Below, one piece after another: positions 16,319-24,519 of a stretch of 35,421 nucleotides of DNA. The stretch spans positions 1 to 35,421 of the forward strand of contig CALUSZ010000069.1 in the NCBI GenBank assembly GCA_944323495.1, given 5' to 3'. How positions within the stretch are numbered: the first letter of the stretch is position 1; each line of letters begins with the position of its first letter. This DNA comes from Candidatus Gastranaerophilales bacterium. GTDB taxonomy: Bacteria > Cyanobacteriota > Vampirovibrionia > Gastranaerophilales > Gastranaerophilaceae. The notes beneath the pieces were generated by a model. That model worked only from the letters and a program-made list of their open reading frames with translations, was not told the origin of the DNA and did no database searches. Both the position numbers and the translations under genes were made by a program.

Positions 16319-17485
16319 TTATGCTTTTTGAGCCGGTGTTTTAGCCTTTGCTGTCTTTTTCTTTCCGCGCTGTAAGATTTTATTCAAATTGTTGTAGTCA
16401 TAATCTGCAGATGAAATTCCGTATTTAATTTCAATATCAGATGGGAATAATTTGTACGGAAGCGGTAAGAATAATTCAGCCGGTTTCTTTTTATGATAAG
16501 GAAGCGGTTCTTTCTTTCTCTGGAATAAAAATACTTCGCCCCTGTATTTGTTAAATTTTTCTTTTGCATTCTCTACAATTTCTTTTGCATTAGGTTCAGC
16601 TGCAAAGAACTTTTTATTGGTAAACGGTTCAAAAAGTTTATCCAGCTCAGGTGTGCTTTCCTGAGAATTTTTTCCGTCCAGTTTTTTGTATATAATATCG
16701 TCGATATGTTTAGCCTCGTTTACGTTGTTGCCAACTACCTGCAGCTCAAATGTTACCGGTTTTTTGCCCGGAATCCTGAATAAAAAGTGTGTTGCACAGT
16801 AGTTTGCTTTTGTAAAATCATCATCAAGGCGTTTCTTTACCCTTTGTTTATTTCCGCCCTTTTTCCATACATCATTTTGTATTGCAGCCATTTTGTTAAG
16901 GAACTCTACTGACGCATAATCATATTCTGCTGCTTGATATTCCGGAAGCCCCTTGACTGCAATAGGACGTTTATTTTCTATTTCAATAAGTTCCACTTTT
17001 CCCGACTTTATGAATGGAATAAATCTATCCAGCACCGCATTAACCTTAGGTTTATTTGCGTCTCTAAAAACCAGCTTTGCTCCTATCAAATCCGTCATTT
17101 CTTTTAATATTTCATCAGTACTAATCCATTTTCTACTTCCTGTTTTTTCTGCAATAGATTGAGCTGATTTAAGCCTTTTAGAAATTTCTATAAGCGGGTT
17201 TTTAGGATCTTTTTCAGTAGCTACAAGGTCGTTAAAAGCTTCATCAATAAACTTAAAAACTTTTTGTGAGTCGGTCAGGAGTTTCCTTCTAATACTTCTG
17301 GCAGTAGTACCGCTTATTTCCCAGACTTTGTCTGCACTCTTGGGTGTTCCGGTGAAACTTACGGTATCAGCCTTGAGAGGAGAAGACATCTTTAGGCCGA
17401 ATCTTATAATGTTATTATTCTGTTTATCTGCTGTTTCGTAATTGGGGCTGCTAAATTTTAAACCCATAATAGAGGGTATGTTCAT
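16319..17485 (-). CDS. Tagged RelA/SpoT synthetase-like protein
   Basis: 388 aa from the ATG at 17485, chosen because AAAGG lies 8 nt upstream; a longer frame from a TTG at 17533 has no such site. Residues about 90-265 resemble the small alarmone synthetase core: RLKSAQSIAEK (104-114) matches the R.K...SI..K helix, DLIGAKLVF (132-140) the D..G.R strand, NYCATHFLF (228-236) the GY.S.H loop, and ELQV (247-250) followed by EAKHI the E.Q......H.YK region. The Arg of the canonical EIQIRT is missing (ELQVVG), so activity or donor specificity may differ. The N terminus has two tag-like copies, GLKFSSP...RFG (8-30) and GLKMSSPLKADTVSFTG (30-46). No hydrolase, TGS or ACT domain and no signal peptide. 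It lies directly beside rel. Could be an alarmone-type toxin/effector or an auxiliary synthetase. Confidence 0.68.
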   Translation of the reverse strand: MNIPSIMGLKFSSPNYETADKQNNNIIRFGLKMSSPLKADTVSFTGTPKSADKVWEISGTTARSIRRKLLTDSQKVFKFIDEAFNDLVATEKDPKNPLIEISKRLKSAQSIAEKTGSRKWISTDEILKEMTDLIGAKLVFRDANKPKVNAVLDRFIPFIKSGKVELIEIENKRPIAVKGLPEYQAAEYDYASVEFLNKMAAIQNDVWKKGGNKQRVKKRLDDDFTKANYCATHFLFRIPGKKPVTFELQVVGNNVNEAKHIDDIIYKKLDGKNSQESTPELDKLFEPFTNKKFFAAEPNAKEIVENAKEKFNKYRGEVFLFQRKKEPLPYHKKKPAELFLPLPYKLFPSDIEIKYGISSADYDYNNLNKILQRGKKKTAKAKTPAQKA

Positions 17486-17568
17486 TATTTCTAACCTTTC
17501 TTGCTTGTATATATTTCCATTAAAACCGCTCAATATAAAAAATTGCTTAAAGGTAAAGAAATGTAAAG

Positions 17569-18249
17569 TTATGTAACAGCCTGTTCTTTAAGCGATTCTT
17601 CAATCTTATTTTCAAAACCAGTAAGAACAGAGATTTGTCCGGCCCATTCTCTGACGATTTCATTTTCATCAAGGGTATAAGAGATAGGTTTTCCGATTTT
17701 TACTGTAACATGTTTTTCGAATAGTTTTTTAGCATAACCGTCAAAACCGCATATTGCAACAGGCACTATATCAGCCTGAAATTTTTTGGCAAACATGATA
17801 AACCCTTTGTGAACATTGCTTATAACCGGCTCTTTTACGATTTTCCCCTGCGGAAAAATTCCAAGCGCCCAGCTTGTATTAAAAACTGATTTAACGGTTT
17901 TAAAAGTCGCAATTTCCGGTTTTTCTCTGTTAACTGCAAAAGCGCCGAGTATATGAACCAAAAATTGTAATAATTTATCTTTGTCGTGAAATAATTCCTG
18001 CTTTGCCATATACGCAATATTTTTCCAGGCAGCAAGAGATATAAGAGGAGGGTCAATATAAGACACGTGATTGCCGGCATAAATTATGCGTGATGACTTC
18101 GGCAGATTTTCGCGTCCTTCTATTTTGACGTTATACATTAATTTTGTTATGGGATATACAACAGTTAAAAGGAAGAACATATAAAATAATGTTCTAAAAA
18201 TATTATAATCTTTTTCAGTTCTTCTGTTGTAGTTTTTCTCTTTTTTCAT
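17569..18249 (-). CDS. PlsC-type 1-acylglycerol-3-phosphate acyltransferase, copy 2
   Basis: 226 aa membrane-associated glycerophospholipid acyltransferase. It has the catalytic HxxxxD block (NHVSYIDPP), GAFAVNREK and FPQG, where the usual motif is FPEG. The following Thr-Arg of FPEGTR is replaced (FPQGKIV), so its acceptor binding may be altered. A hydrophobic segment (about 20-40) probably docks it to the inner membrane. It is a clear paralogue of the next gene upstream, 34 nt away, and is likely co-transcribed. Confidence 0.85.
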   Translation of the reverse strand: MKKEKNYNRRTEKDYNIFRTLFYMFFLLTVVYPITKLMYNVKIEGRENLPKSSRIIYAGNHVSYIDPPLISLAAWKNIAYMAKQELFHDKDKLLQFLVHILGAFAVNREKPEIATFKTVKSVFNTSWALGIFPQGKIVKEPVISNVHKGFIMFAKKFQADIVPVAICGFDGYAKKLFEKHVTVKIGKPISYTLDENEIVREWAGQISVLTGFENKIEESLKEQAVT

Positions 18250-18283
18250 TACGTTCTTTCCAGTTCTAATTTCAAAATAACAC

Positions 18284-18961
18284 TTAGGAATGGACGTGTG
18301 CTCTGTTATATTTAAAGCCTGTCAATTTTTGTATCGCCATACCCCATTTATCAACCATATCTTCGACATTATCAGAATACGGAATAATTTCTCCGATTTT
18401 GACAATAATTTTTCCGGTAAATGGGAATCTTTTTACTTCTTGCGTACCGGTAATTCCAACCGGCAAAATCCCGCATTTAGTGCTTTTTGCAAGCGAGGCA
18501 AAACCTTTTGTAACATTGCTTATTTCGCCTGGTTCCTGTCTTGTTCCCTGTGGAAAAATCCCGAGCACCCAATTAGTTTCTTTTAGTGCTTTAACTGTTT
18601 TGATAGTAGAAACGCCAAGTTTTTCTCTATCGACTGCAAAAGCTCCAAGCCAATTTAGCCACCAGCGCATAAAAGGATTTTGAAACAGCTCTTTTTTTGC
18701 CATATATGCTACCCCCTTATTCATAACGGCGCATACAAGCGGGGGATCAAGTGTTGAAAGATGATTTGCTGCTATTATAAAATCATTGCCAGCAGGAATA
18801 TTTTCTCTTCCGTAGACTTCAAGCCTATATACGAGTTTGAAGCGTATCATATAAAATATATGTGTCACAATAAAAAGAAACATTCTCCGCCATTTGTTAT
18901 AAAACTCGGCATCTCTTAGAGAATAGTTATTTCCATGTGTTTTTTTAGTATCCTGCGGCAT
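18284..18961 (-). CDS. PlsC-type 1-acylglycerol-3-phosphate acyltransferase, copy 1
   Basis: 225 aa from the ATG at 18961 (AAGGGG Shine-Dalgarno 7 nt before it); a longer frame would need a TTG with no ribosome site. Motifs: NHLSTLDPP (HxxxxD catalytic pair), GAFAVDREK, and FPQGTR with Gln in place of the usual Glu. It transfers an acyl chain to lysophosphatidic acid or a related acceptor in phospholipid synthesis. A minus-strand TATAAT at 18986-18991 gives a short leader. First gene of a pair with the paralogue at 17569-18249. Confidence 0.87.
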   Translation of the reverse strand: MPQDTKKTHGNNYSLRDAEFYNKWRRMFLFIVTHIFYMIRFKLVYRLEVYGRENIPAGNDFIIAANHLSTLDPPLVCAVMNKGVAYMAKKELFQNPFMRWWLNWLGAFAVDREKLGVSTIKTVKALKETNWVLGIFPQGTRQEPGEISNVTKGFASLAKSTKCGILPVGITGTQEVKRFPFTGKIIVKIGEIIPYSDNVEDMVDKWGMAIQKLTGFKYNRAHVHS

Positions 18962-19019
18962 GATAATCCCCTTGTCAATATTAACATTATAGTACAAATA
19001 TAATTATCGGTCATTTTTA

Positions 19020-19048
19020 TTGCTTAAGAAAAGTTTACATGATATAAT
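19020..19048 (+). promoter_or_regulatory. Histidine kinase promoter, predicted leaderless
   Basis: TTGCTT (19020-19025), a 17-nt spacer and a perfect TATAAT (19043-19048), then 6 nt (TTCGGT) and the ATG at 19055. The predicted +1 is the A of ATG. No Shine-Dalgarno is present. Confidence 0.7.
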
Positions 19049-19054
19049 TTCGGT

Positions 19055-20917
19055 ATGGAAACCGGTGCCGAATTTAAAAATAAAAGTAAAAAGAAGAAGG
19101 GGATGACGGCTCAAACACGGCTTATTCTGGCCGGTCTTGGGGTCAGTACTGTTTTTATACTGCTCTCTGCGGGTTTTGCTACATATAGCGTGAGTCAGAA
19201 TATGAACAGTGCGTATAAAAATTTTGCACAGGTTCTTTCTAAAACGCTTGCTATTGAAGGCGTTGAAGTTACCAAGGATGTTCCTGAACTTGCTAAATAT
19301 GATGCTCTCAGGGCAAATTCTGCTTCTGTTTTAAAGAGCAATGATGATATAGCATTTATTATTTTTAAGGATAATAATTCAAAAATTATATATTCAAGCA
19401 AGGATGATTATCCGGAGCAGGCTGAACGGGCAAGGATTACGGTTAGTTCTCCCATGGTGGTTAAAAATATAGGCGGAGCGGCAAATGTAGGGTCTGTAAC
19501 GGTGGGATTAAGCGGAAATATTATGGACAGAGTATCTTCTGCTTCTAATATGTCGCTTGCGGTTGTATTTGTGCTAGCGTGGCTTGTAATTGCCGGAATT
19601 ATTTATATGAACTCATCAATTATTACAGGCGAGCTTCGAAAACTTTATCAGGGGGTAAAGAAGATTTCATCCGGAGAGTTTGGATTTAAGATTGATGAGA
19701 AGGATGTTGATAAAGAAGTTTTGGAGCTTTATCAGGCATTTAACGATATGTCGGAAAAACTCAGCAGGTATAATGAGCAGACAATTGAGAGTCTTACTTT
19801 TGAGAGAAATAAGCTGGAAGCTGTTCTGATGAGTATCGTAAACGGAGTTGTTGTATGCGATAACCATGATAAAGTTATTATGGTTAATAATTACGCTAAG
19901 AAACTTTTGGAAGTTCAGGACGAAGATATTATTAATACGCAAATACAGCAGTTTTGCGATTCCAGCGGCGAGTTGTGTTTTGCGGATAAGATTACACAGT
20001 TTAAGGATACACCTCTGGATGATGACGGTTCACCTGTGCCTTTCAATATAGAAATTGACGGAAAGGTGTTGAAGTGTCTGATATCTCCGATGTTTACACG
20101 TTCTAACGCGTATGTCGGGTATATTATTGTATTGATTGATGTTACAAAAGATGTTGAGATGGATCAGCTGAGGTCTAATTTTATCTCTAATGTTTCACAC
20201 GAGCTTAGAACGCCGGTTACTGTTTTAAGAAGCTATATTGATACACTTTATAACTTCGGAAATGATTTTGATTTTAATACCCAGAGGGAATTTATCGGGG
20301 TTATGAATCAGGAGATTATAAGACTTAATCGTATGGTTAATGATATTCTTGATTTTTCAAGATACGAGGCGCAGAATGTTCATCTTGAAAAGACTAAGAC
20401 TAATATTATTGAGATTATTGAGGATGCGGTTAATCAGGTTCAGGTTCTTGCAAAAGAACATGATTTAACTATATCTATAATGAAAGAGCCGGATTTGCCG
20501 GAAATATATGTAAATGTTGACAGTATTTCACGTGCGTTTATGAATATTTTATCTAATGCAATCAAGTATTCTCCTGACGGCAAGCGTATAAAAATCCGTG
20601 CGGAGCGCTCGCGTGACGGAGAGTATGTAGAGGTTAGCGTTGAAGATCAGGGGCCGGGGCTTTCAGAAAAAGACCAGAAAAAAGTATTCGACAGATTCTA
20701 TAGAGTTGAGAATGCAACTCACACAGTAAAAGGTACGGGCTTAGGCTTACATCTTGTAAAAGTTACTGTAGAAAAGCATCACCACGGTCAGGTTTTTGTA
20801 AACTCTAAAGAGGGTGAAGGTTCAACATTTGGCTTCCGCCTGCCGATTAATTTACCTCCGGAGGAGGAAGAAGAATATATTCCAAAGAACATGCTTCCGG
20901 CTGAAAGTGAAGCCTAA
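19055..20917 (+). CDS. Membrane sensor histidine kinase (HAMP-PAS-HisKA-HATPase)
   Basis: 620 aa with the WalK/PhoR-type layout. TM1 is at 22-45, an extracytoplasmic sensor region spans about 46-160, and TM2 is at about 165-187. A HAMP segment (about 190-240), a PAS domain (about 250-360), phospho-acceptor H382 in SNVSHELRTP, and an ATPase domain follow, with N box NAIKYSPDG, G1 DQGPGL, F box VFDRFYR and G2 GTGLGLHL. The very acidic tail (EEEEEY) is unusual. No response regulator is adjacent, so it is an orphan kinase here. Its stop overlaps that of the convergent recombinase by 4 nt. Confidence 0.93.
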   Translation: METGAEFKNKSKKKKGMTAQTRLILAGLGVSTVFILLSAGFATYSVSQNMNSAYKNFAQVLSKTLAIEGVEVTKDVPELAKYDALRANSASVLKSNDDIAFIIFKDNNSKIIYSSKDDYPEQAERARITVSSPMVVKNIGGAANVGSVTVGLSGNIMDRVSSASNMSLAVVFVLAWLVIAGIIYMNSSIITGELRKLYQGVKKISSGEFGFKIDEKDVDKEVLELYQAFNDMSEKLSRYNEQTIESLTFERNKLEAVLMSIVNGVVVCDNHDKVIMVNNYAKKLLEVQDEDIINTQIQQFCDSSGELCFADKITQFKDTPLDDDGSPVPFNIEIDGKVLKCLISPMFTRSNAYVGYIIVLIDVTKDVEMDQLRSNFISNVSHELRTPVTVLRSYIDTLYNFGNDFDFNTQREFIGVMNQEIIRLNRMVNDILDFSRYEAQNVHLEKTKTNIIEIIEDAVNQVQVLAKEHDLTISIMKEPDLPEIYVNVDSISRAFMNILSNAIKYSPDGKRIKIRAERSRDGEYVEVSVEDQGPGLSEKDQKKVFDRFYRVENATHTVKGTGLGLHLVKVTVEKHHHGQVFVNSKEGEGSTFGFRLPINLPPEEEEEYIPKNMLPAESEA

Positions 20918-21828
20918 TTTGCGCCGTGCGGGTGGGCTGTTTCATAAACATCACGCATATGTTTCATAGAAATATGTGTGTAAATCTGGGTGTTTGAGAT
21001 TCCGGCATGGCCCAATAGTTCCTGAACTACTCTTAAGTCGGCACCGTTTTCTATAAGTTTTGTCGCAAAACTGTGACGAAATACGTGCGGAGTAACTTTT
21101 TTGGGTAGTTCAATCTTCTCTACTGTTTCATTGATAGCTTTTCTTATGGTTTTGTTTTGAAGCCGAAAACCGGTATTATTTATAAAAAGCGGAGTGTCGT
21201 CGTTTATCTCTCCTGTATCATAATCAGGTGCGATTAGTTTGCGCGCGGAATTAATGTATTGCTTCAAGTAATCTTTTGCCCTGTTTGAGATAAGAACAAT
21301 CCTTTCTTTAGCACCTTTTCCGAAAACCCTGATTTCGTTTTCTTCAAGGTTTAAGTCGCCGAAATTAAGGTTGCTGAGTTCTGAAACACGCATACCTGTT
21401 GCCCAGAGAAGTTCCAGAATTACTCTGTTTCTGAAACCTGCCGGCGTTTCGATTTTAACATTATTCAGAATTTTCTCTACTTCTTCCGGTGTTAAAAATT
21501 TTGGAAGCGATTTCGGACGCTTAGGGGCAGAAAGAGAAATGGCAGGGTTAGAATCTATATAGCGCTCTCTGAATAAAAATTTATAAAATGTCCTGATTGA
21601 AGCAACTTTTCGTGCTATAGTTGTTTTTTTATAGTCAAACCGCTGAATAAAATGGAGGTATTCTCTTAGTTTATTAAAGTCGGCTTTTAAGAAGTCTGCA
21701 TTGTCAAGCCATAGTATGAAACTTACTATATCTGAAGAATATGCTTTTACTGTGCATTCGGAAAAATTTTTCTCAACACCCAGATAAGTCCTGAATCCTT
21801 CTATGTATTCTCTGTCCTGTTCATTCAT
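20914..21828 (-). CDS. xerC: Tyrosine recombinase XerC/XerD type
   Basis: 304 aa, standard Xer length. An N-terminal SAM-like DNA-binding domain (about 1-95) precedes the catalytic domain with Arg of ATGMRVSEL (about 146), Lys of KGAKERIV, H-x-x-R of HVFRHSFAT (about 247-250), His of LLGHAGI and the nucleophile Tyr in TQIYTHIS (about 282). It resolves chromosome dimers at dif. XerC and XerD cannot be told apart from sequence alone, and no dif site or mobile element borders it, so a housekeeping role is favoured over a phage integrase. Confidence 0.88.
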   Translation of the reverse strand: MNEQDREYIEGFRTYLGVEKNFSECTVKAYSSDIVSFILWLDNADFLKADFNKLREYLHFIQRFDYKKTTIARKVASIRTFYKFLFRERYIDSNPAISLSAPKRPKSLPKFLTPEEVEKILNNVKIETPAGFRNRVILELLWATGMRVSELSNLNFGDLNLEENEIRVFGKGAKERIVLISNRAKDYLKQYINSARKLIAPDYDTGEINDDTPLFINNTGFRLQNKTIRKAINETVEKIELPKKVTPHVFRHSFATKLIENGADLRVVQELLGHAGISNTQIYTHISMKHMRDVYETAHPHGAN

Positions 21829-21851
21829 CGTGTTTACATTTCCTTTAATCT

Positions 21852-21857
21852 ATTATA
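21852..21857 (-). promoter_or_regulatory. -10 box for the xerC-type gene
   Basis: Minus-strand TATAAT (21852-21857) with a leader of about 20 nt carrying AAGGAAA before the ATG at 21828. Contrast with the leaderless cases: this gene has a normal ribosome site. Confidence 0.4.
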
Positions 21858-21888
21858 CAATATCTATACTAAACTTGGAAGTTAAATT

Positions 21889-22134
21889 ATGAATATATTT
21901 AAAACCTTTGAAATATTTTTGAAAGAACCCCTAAGCATCTTAAGAAGCAGTTTTATTCAGATAGTAAGCGTTCAGACCGATAACATTTTTGAGAAAAAAC
22001 CTTCTCTGGATGTTAGTTTGATGAAAGATAAAGCCCAGCTTACCGTAGTGAATAATGAAAAACTCTATAATTTGCTTTCACTCGTGACTTACAGAGCGAA
22101 AAAAAAGGAAGAGAAAGAGCATGAAACAGCTTAG
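21889..22134 (+). CDS. Small basic protein upstream of engB, unknown
   Basis: 81 aa, family not recognised. The N-terminal half is hydrophobic-amphipathic (MNIFKTFEIFLKEPLSILR) and the C terminus highly charged (YRAKKKEEKEHETA). GGAAG lies 7 nt before the ATG, and the gene overlaps engB by 14 nt, so the two are translationally coupled. It is divergent from the recombinase gene. The overlap and good ribosome site support a real gene. Confidence 0.65.
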   Translation: MNIFKTFEIFLKEPLSILRSSFIQIVSVQTDNIFEKKPSLDVSLMKDKAQLTVVNNEKLYNLLSLVTYRAKKKEEKEHETA

Positions 22135-22693
22135 TGCAAATTTTGTTATAAGTGCAGAAAAACTATCCCAGTGCCCGCAGACAAATCTTCCGGAGTTTCC
22201 GCTTCTGGGGCGTTCAAATGTCGGGAAATCTTCATTTATTAATGCATTGTGCAACAATAAAAAACTTGCTAAAACTTCAAATACTCCCGGAAAAACAAGA
22301 TTAATTAATTTTTTTAATTTTTCGGATAAATTTATGGCCGCGGATCTGCCCGGATACGGCTATGCAAAAATCTCTAAGGAAACACAGGCAAGGTGGCAGA
22401 AAAATCTGGAAGAATATCTGCTAAACAGAACACAGATTAAGTCGCTTATCCAATTTATTGATGCAAGGCATGATATACAAAAAAACGATTATACAATGCG
22501 TGAATGGGTTGAGGCATATGAGCTTCCAATATTTACGATAGTTACAAAGATTGATTATATCCCTAAAGGCAGGCAAGCAGCTGTCATTGCAAATGTTAAG
22601 CGGAATTTTTCCGGTGATGTTCTGCCTTTTAGTGCAAAAGATAAATATTTTTGTGAAGAAATGATTGAATATTTACTCAATTTATGTCAATAA
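22121..22693 (+). CDS. engB: Ribosome-biogenesis GTPase EngB/YsxC
   Basis: 190 aa TrmE-Era-EngA-EngB-Septin GTPase needed for late 50S subunit assembly. G1 GRSNVGKSS (30-38), switch I NTPGKTR (54-60), G3 DLPG (75-78) in the family-typical DLPGYGYAK, G4 TKID (142-145) and G5 SAK are all present. The start has GGAAGAG upstream, within the end of the preceding small gene. Confidence 0.96.
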   Translation: MKQLSANFVISAEKLSQCPQTNLPEFPLLGRSNVGKSSFINALCNNKKLAKTSNTPGKTRLINFFNFSDKFMAADLPGYGYAKISKETQARWQKNLEEYLLNRTQIKSLIQFIDARHDIQKNDYTMREWVEAYELPIFTIVTKIDYIPKGRQAAVIANVKRNFSGDVLPFSAKDKYFCEEMIEYLLNLCQ

Positions 22694-22730
22694 TATTAAT
22701 ACTAAAAAATATAAATGGAGAGGATTGTTA

Positions 22731-23660
22731 GTGTTTAAGATAGCAGAAAAAGCAGAGCTGAATCAAATATCATTAACAGGCGTGCGTTCGCTTTTATTAT
22801 TGTGGCTTTTGATTCAGGGGCCCAGAACTTTGGATGAGATAAGGGAAGAGTTTACTAAACTCAATATTATGGAAGAAGCTCATTCTAATGATATTTTAAG
22901 AATTGATTTAAATACTTTAAGAGCCATGGGGTGTGAGATTACCCATGCTACTGCAAAAACGGGGTTTAAATATATTCTTAAAAAACATCCGTTCTCTCTT
23001 AATATAACTCCGGAAGAAATTGCTCTTCTTAAGAAGGTTTATAGAAAAGTTAAGGATAAATCTAGTATCTCAATGCTTATCAAGTATGATGAATTTTTCA
23101 AGAAATTAGCTGAGCATGTAACAGATATAGATATTAAGGAGCAGTTATGCGGACTTTCTATATTGAAGAGTTTTGAAATTGATTTTATTAAGGCTCTTGC
23201 CGAGGACTGCAGAGAGAATAAAACTCTGAGACTTTTATATTATAATCCTGAAACAAAAGAAGAGGGTGAAAAAGAGATTATAGCTCAGAGACTTGTTGCT
23301 CAAAATGATAAAGTATATCTTTGGGGTTATGATACAGATAAAAAGGAGGCTGTAACTCTTAATGTTAAAAGAATAAGAGCTGTTTTATCAAGAATATTAG
23401 GCTCCGGCGGTGTAGAGTTTAAGCGCACCTGTGTGAAGTTTTTCTTAAAAAACTTTGGTGTAACCGATATTGATGAGGATGAAGTTATTATAGAAACATT
23501 AAATAACGGAGTTCTGGTAGAGGGAAGATATCATAATGAATTTGTGGCAATGCAGAGAATCCTTTCTTTCGGTTCTGATTGTATAGTTCAGGAACCGCAG
23601 GAATTCAGAGAAAAAATTATTCAGAAATTGAAGGATATGAGGAAGATATATAATGATTAA
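22731..23660 (+). CDS. WYL-domain transcriptional regulator, first of a pair
   Basis: 309 aa from the GTG at 22731, preferred because GGAGAGGA lies 6 nt upstream and it avoids overlap with engB; a frame from 22665 has no site. The N-terminal winged-helix part includes LLLWLLIQGPRTLDEIREEF. The WYL domain is recognisable in NKTLRLLYYNPE....VYLWGYDTDKKEAVTLNVKRI, followed by a C-terminal extension (VEGRYHNEFVAMQRILSFGSDCIV). WYL domains bind a ligand, often oligonucleotides or nucleotides, and control an attached HTH. The gene overlaps its neighbour by 8 nt. Confidence 0.82.
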   Translation: MFKIAEKAELNQISLTGVRSLLLLWLLIQGPRTLDEIREEFTKLNIMEEAHSNDILRIDLNTLRAMGCEITHATAKTGFKYILKKHPFSLNITPEEIALLKKVYRKVKDKSSISMLIKYDEFFKKLAEHVTDIDIKEQLCGLSILKSFEIDFIKALAEDCRENKTLRLLYYNPETKEEGEKEIIAQRLVAQNDKVYLWGYDTDKKEAVTLNVKRIRAVLSRILGSGGVEFKRTCVKFFLKNFGVTDIDEDEVIIETLNNGVLVEGRYHNEFVAMQRILSFGSDCIVQEPQEFREKIIQKLKDMRKIYND

Positions 23661-24519
23661 AGAATCTTTGAAAAAGAATTTATCTTCAATGCAGGTATTA
23701 AAAACTCTTCAAGTTTTACTTGAAGGAAATTTTACCATGCAGGAGCTTATAAAGAAGCTTAATCAAAACGAAGAAACTCCTGTGTTTAATAATAGTGTAA
23801 TCAGCAAGTATATTAATACCTGCAGGTATTGCGGAATTGAAATTCCAAAGATTCATAATAAATATTTTGTTACAACTATGCCTTTTGGGCTGGAGCTTAC
23901 CAGCAGTGATATTATTCTGCTTGAAAATTTGCAGAATATTGTTCGTGAAACAATGACAAGCAAGGTTGTGAAGTTATTTGACAGTTTTATTGAAAAATTA
24001 AACAGGTATTCTAATAAGAAAATTGCCCGTGTTGAGAAGAATTCGTCTAAACTGACGGCAGAACTTTTTGAAGGGGCTGTTGCTGATAAAAGAAAAATTA
24101 ACCTGATGATGAAAAACAGGCAAATTCTAGAATGTATTCCGCGGCAGATAGTGGAAAATCAGGGTAAAACTTTCTTCAATGTATATTGTAACGGAAGTGA
24201 AAGAATAATTGATTCCGGCAGAGTTTCCGGGATTGAGGTTTTGACGCAGAAGTATATTCAGAATTTTAAGGATACGTCTGTAATATTTGAGCTAAAGGGT
24301 GAGCTTGCCTGCAGATATACTTTAAGAGAGAATGAACAGCTTGTTGCAAAGTCAGAATCAGGCACTATAACAATATCCAATAGAGGCGAGAATAAGGATA
24401 TTCTTTTATCGCGTCTGCTTAGATATGATGACAAATGCGAGGTTCTTAATCCGGTAGAGTATCGTGAGGAGATGAAGCATATTTTAAGTGCCGCATTGAG
24501 TAATTATGGAGAAGTTTAA
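23653..24519 (+). CDS. WYL-domain-like regulator, second of a pair
   Basis: 288 aa. An N-terminal helix-turn-helix region (LKTLQVLLEGNFTMQELIKKL) precedes a degenerate WYL core (ECIPRQIVENQGKTFFNVYCNGSER is too long to quote in full; key parts IPRQIVE and FFNVYC). A WCX-like end follows (LLRYDDKCEVLNPVEYREEM). It is a divergent paralogue of the preceding protein; such tandem pairs can act as heterodimers, as in actinobacterial PafB/PafC. It overlaps coaX by 1 nt (TAATG). Confidence 0.75.
   Translation: MIKESLKKNLSSMQVLKTLQVLLEGNFTMQELIKKLNQNEETPVFNNSVISKYINTCRYCGIEIPKIHNKYFVTTMPFGLELTSSDIILLENLQNIVRETMTSKVVKLFDSFIEKLNRYSNKKIARVEKNSSKLTAELFEGAVADKRKINLMMKNRQILECIPRQIVENQGKTFFNVYCNGSERIIDSGRVSGIEVLTQKYIQNFKDTSVIFELKGELACRYTLRENEQLVAKSESGTITISNRGENKDILLSRLLRYDDKCEVLNPVEYREEMKHILSAALSNYGEV

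Noticed and set aside
17486..17533. Longer TTG start of the synthetase-like protein
   Set aside because: No ribosome site before the TTG. The ATG at 17485 has AAAGG at proper distance and keeps both tag copies.
22665..22730. Longer start for the first WYL gene
   Set aside because: It overlaps the engB end without a ribosome site. The GTG at 22731 has GGAGAGGA at proper spacing.
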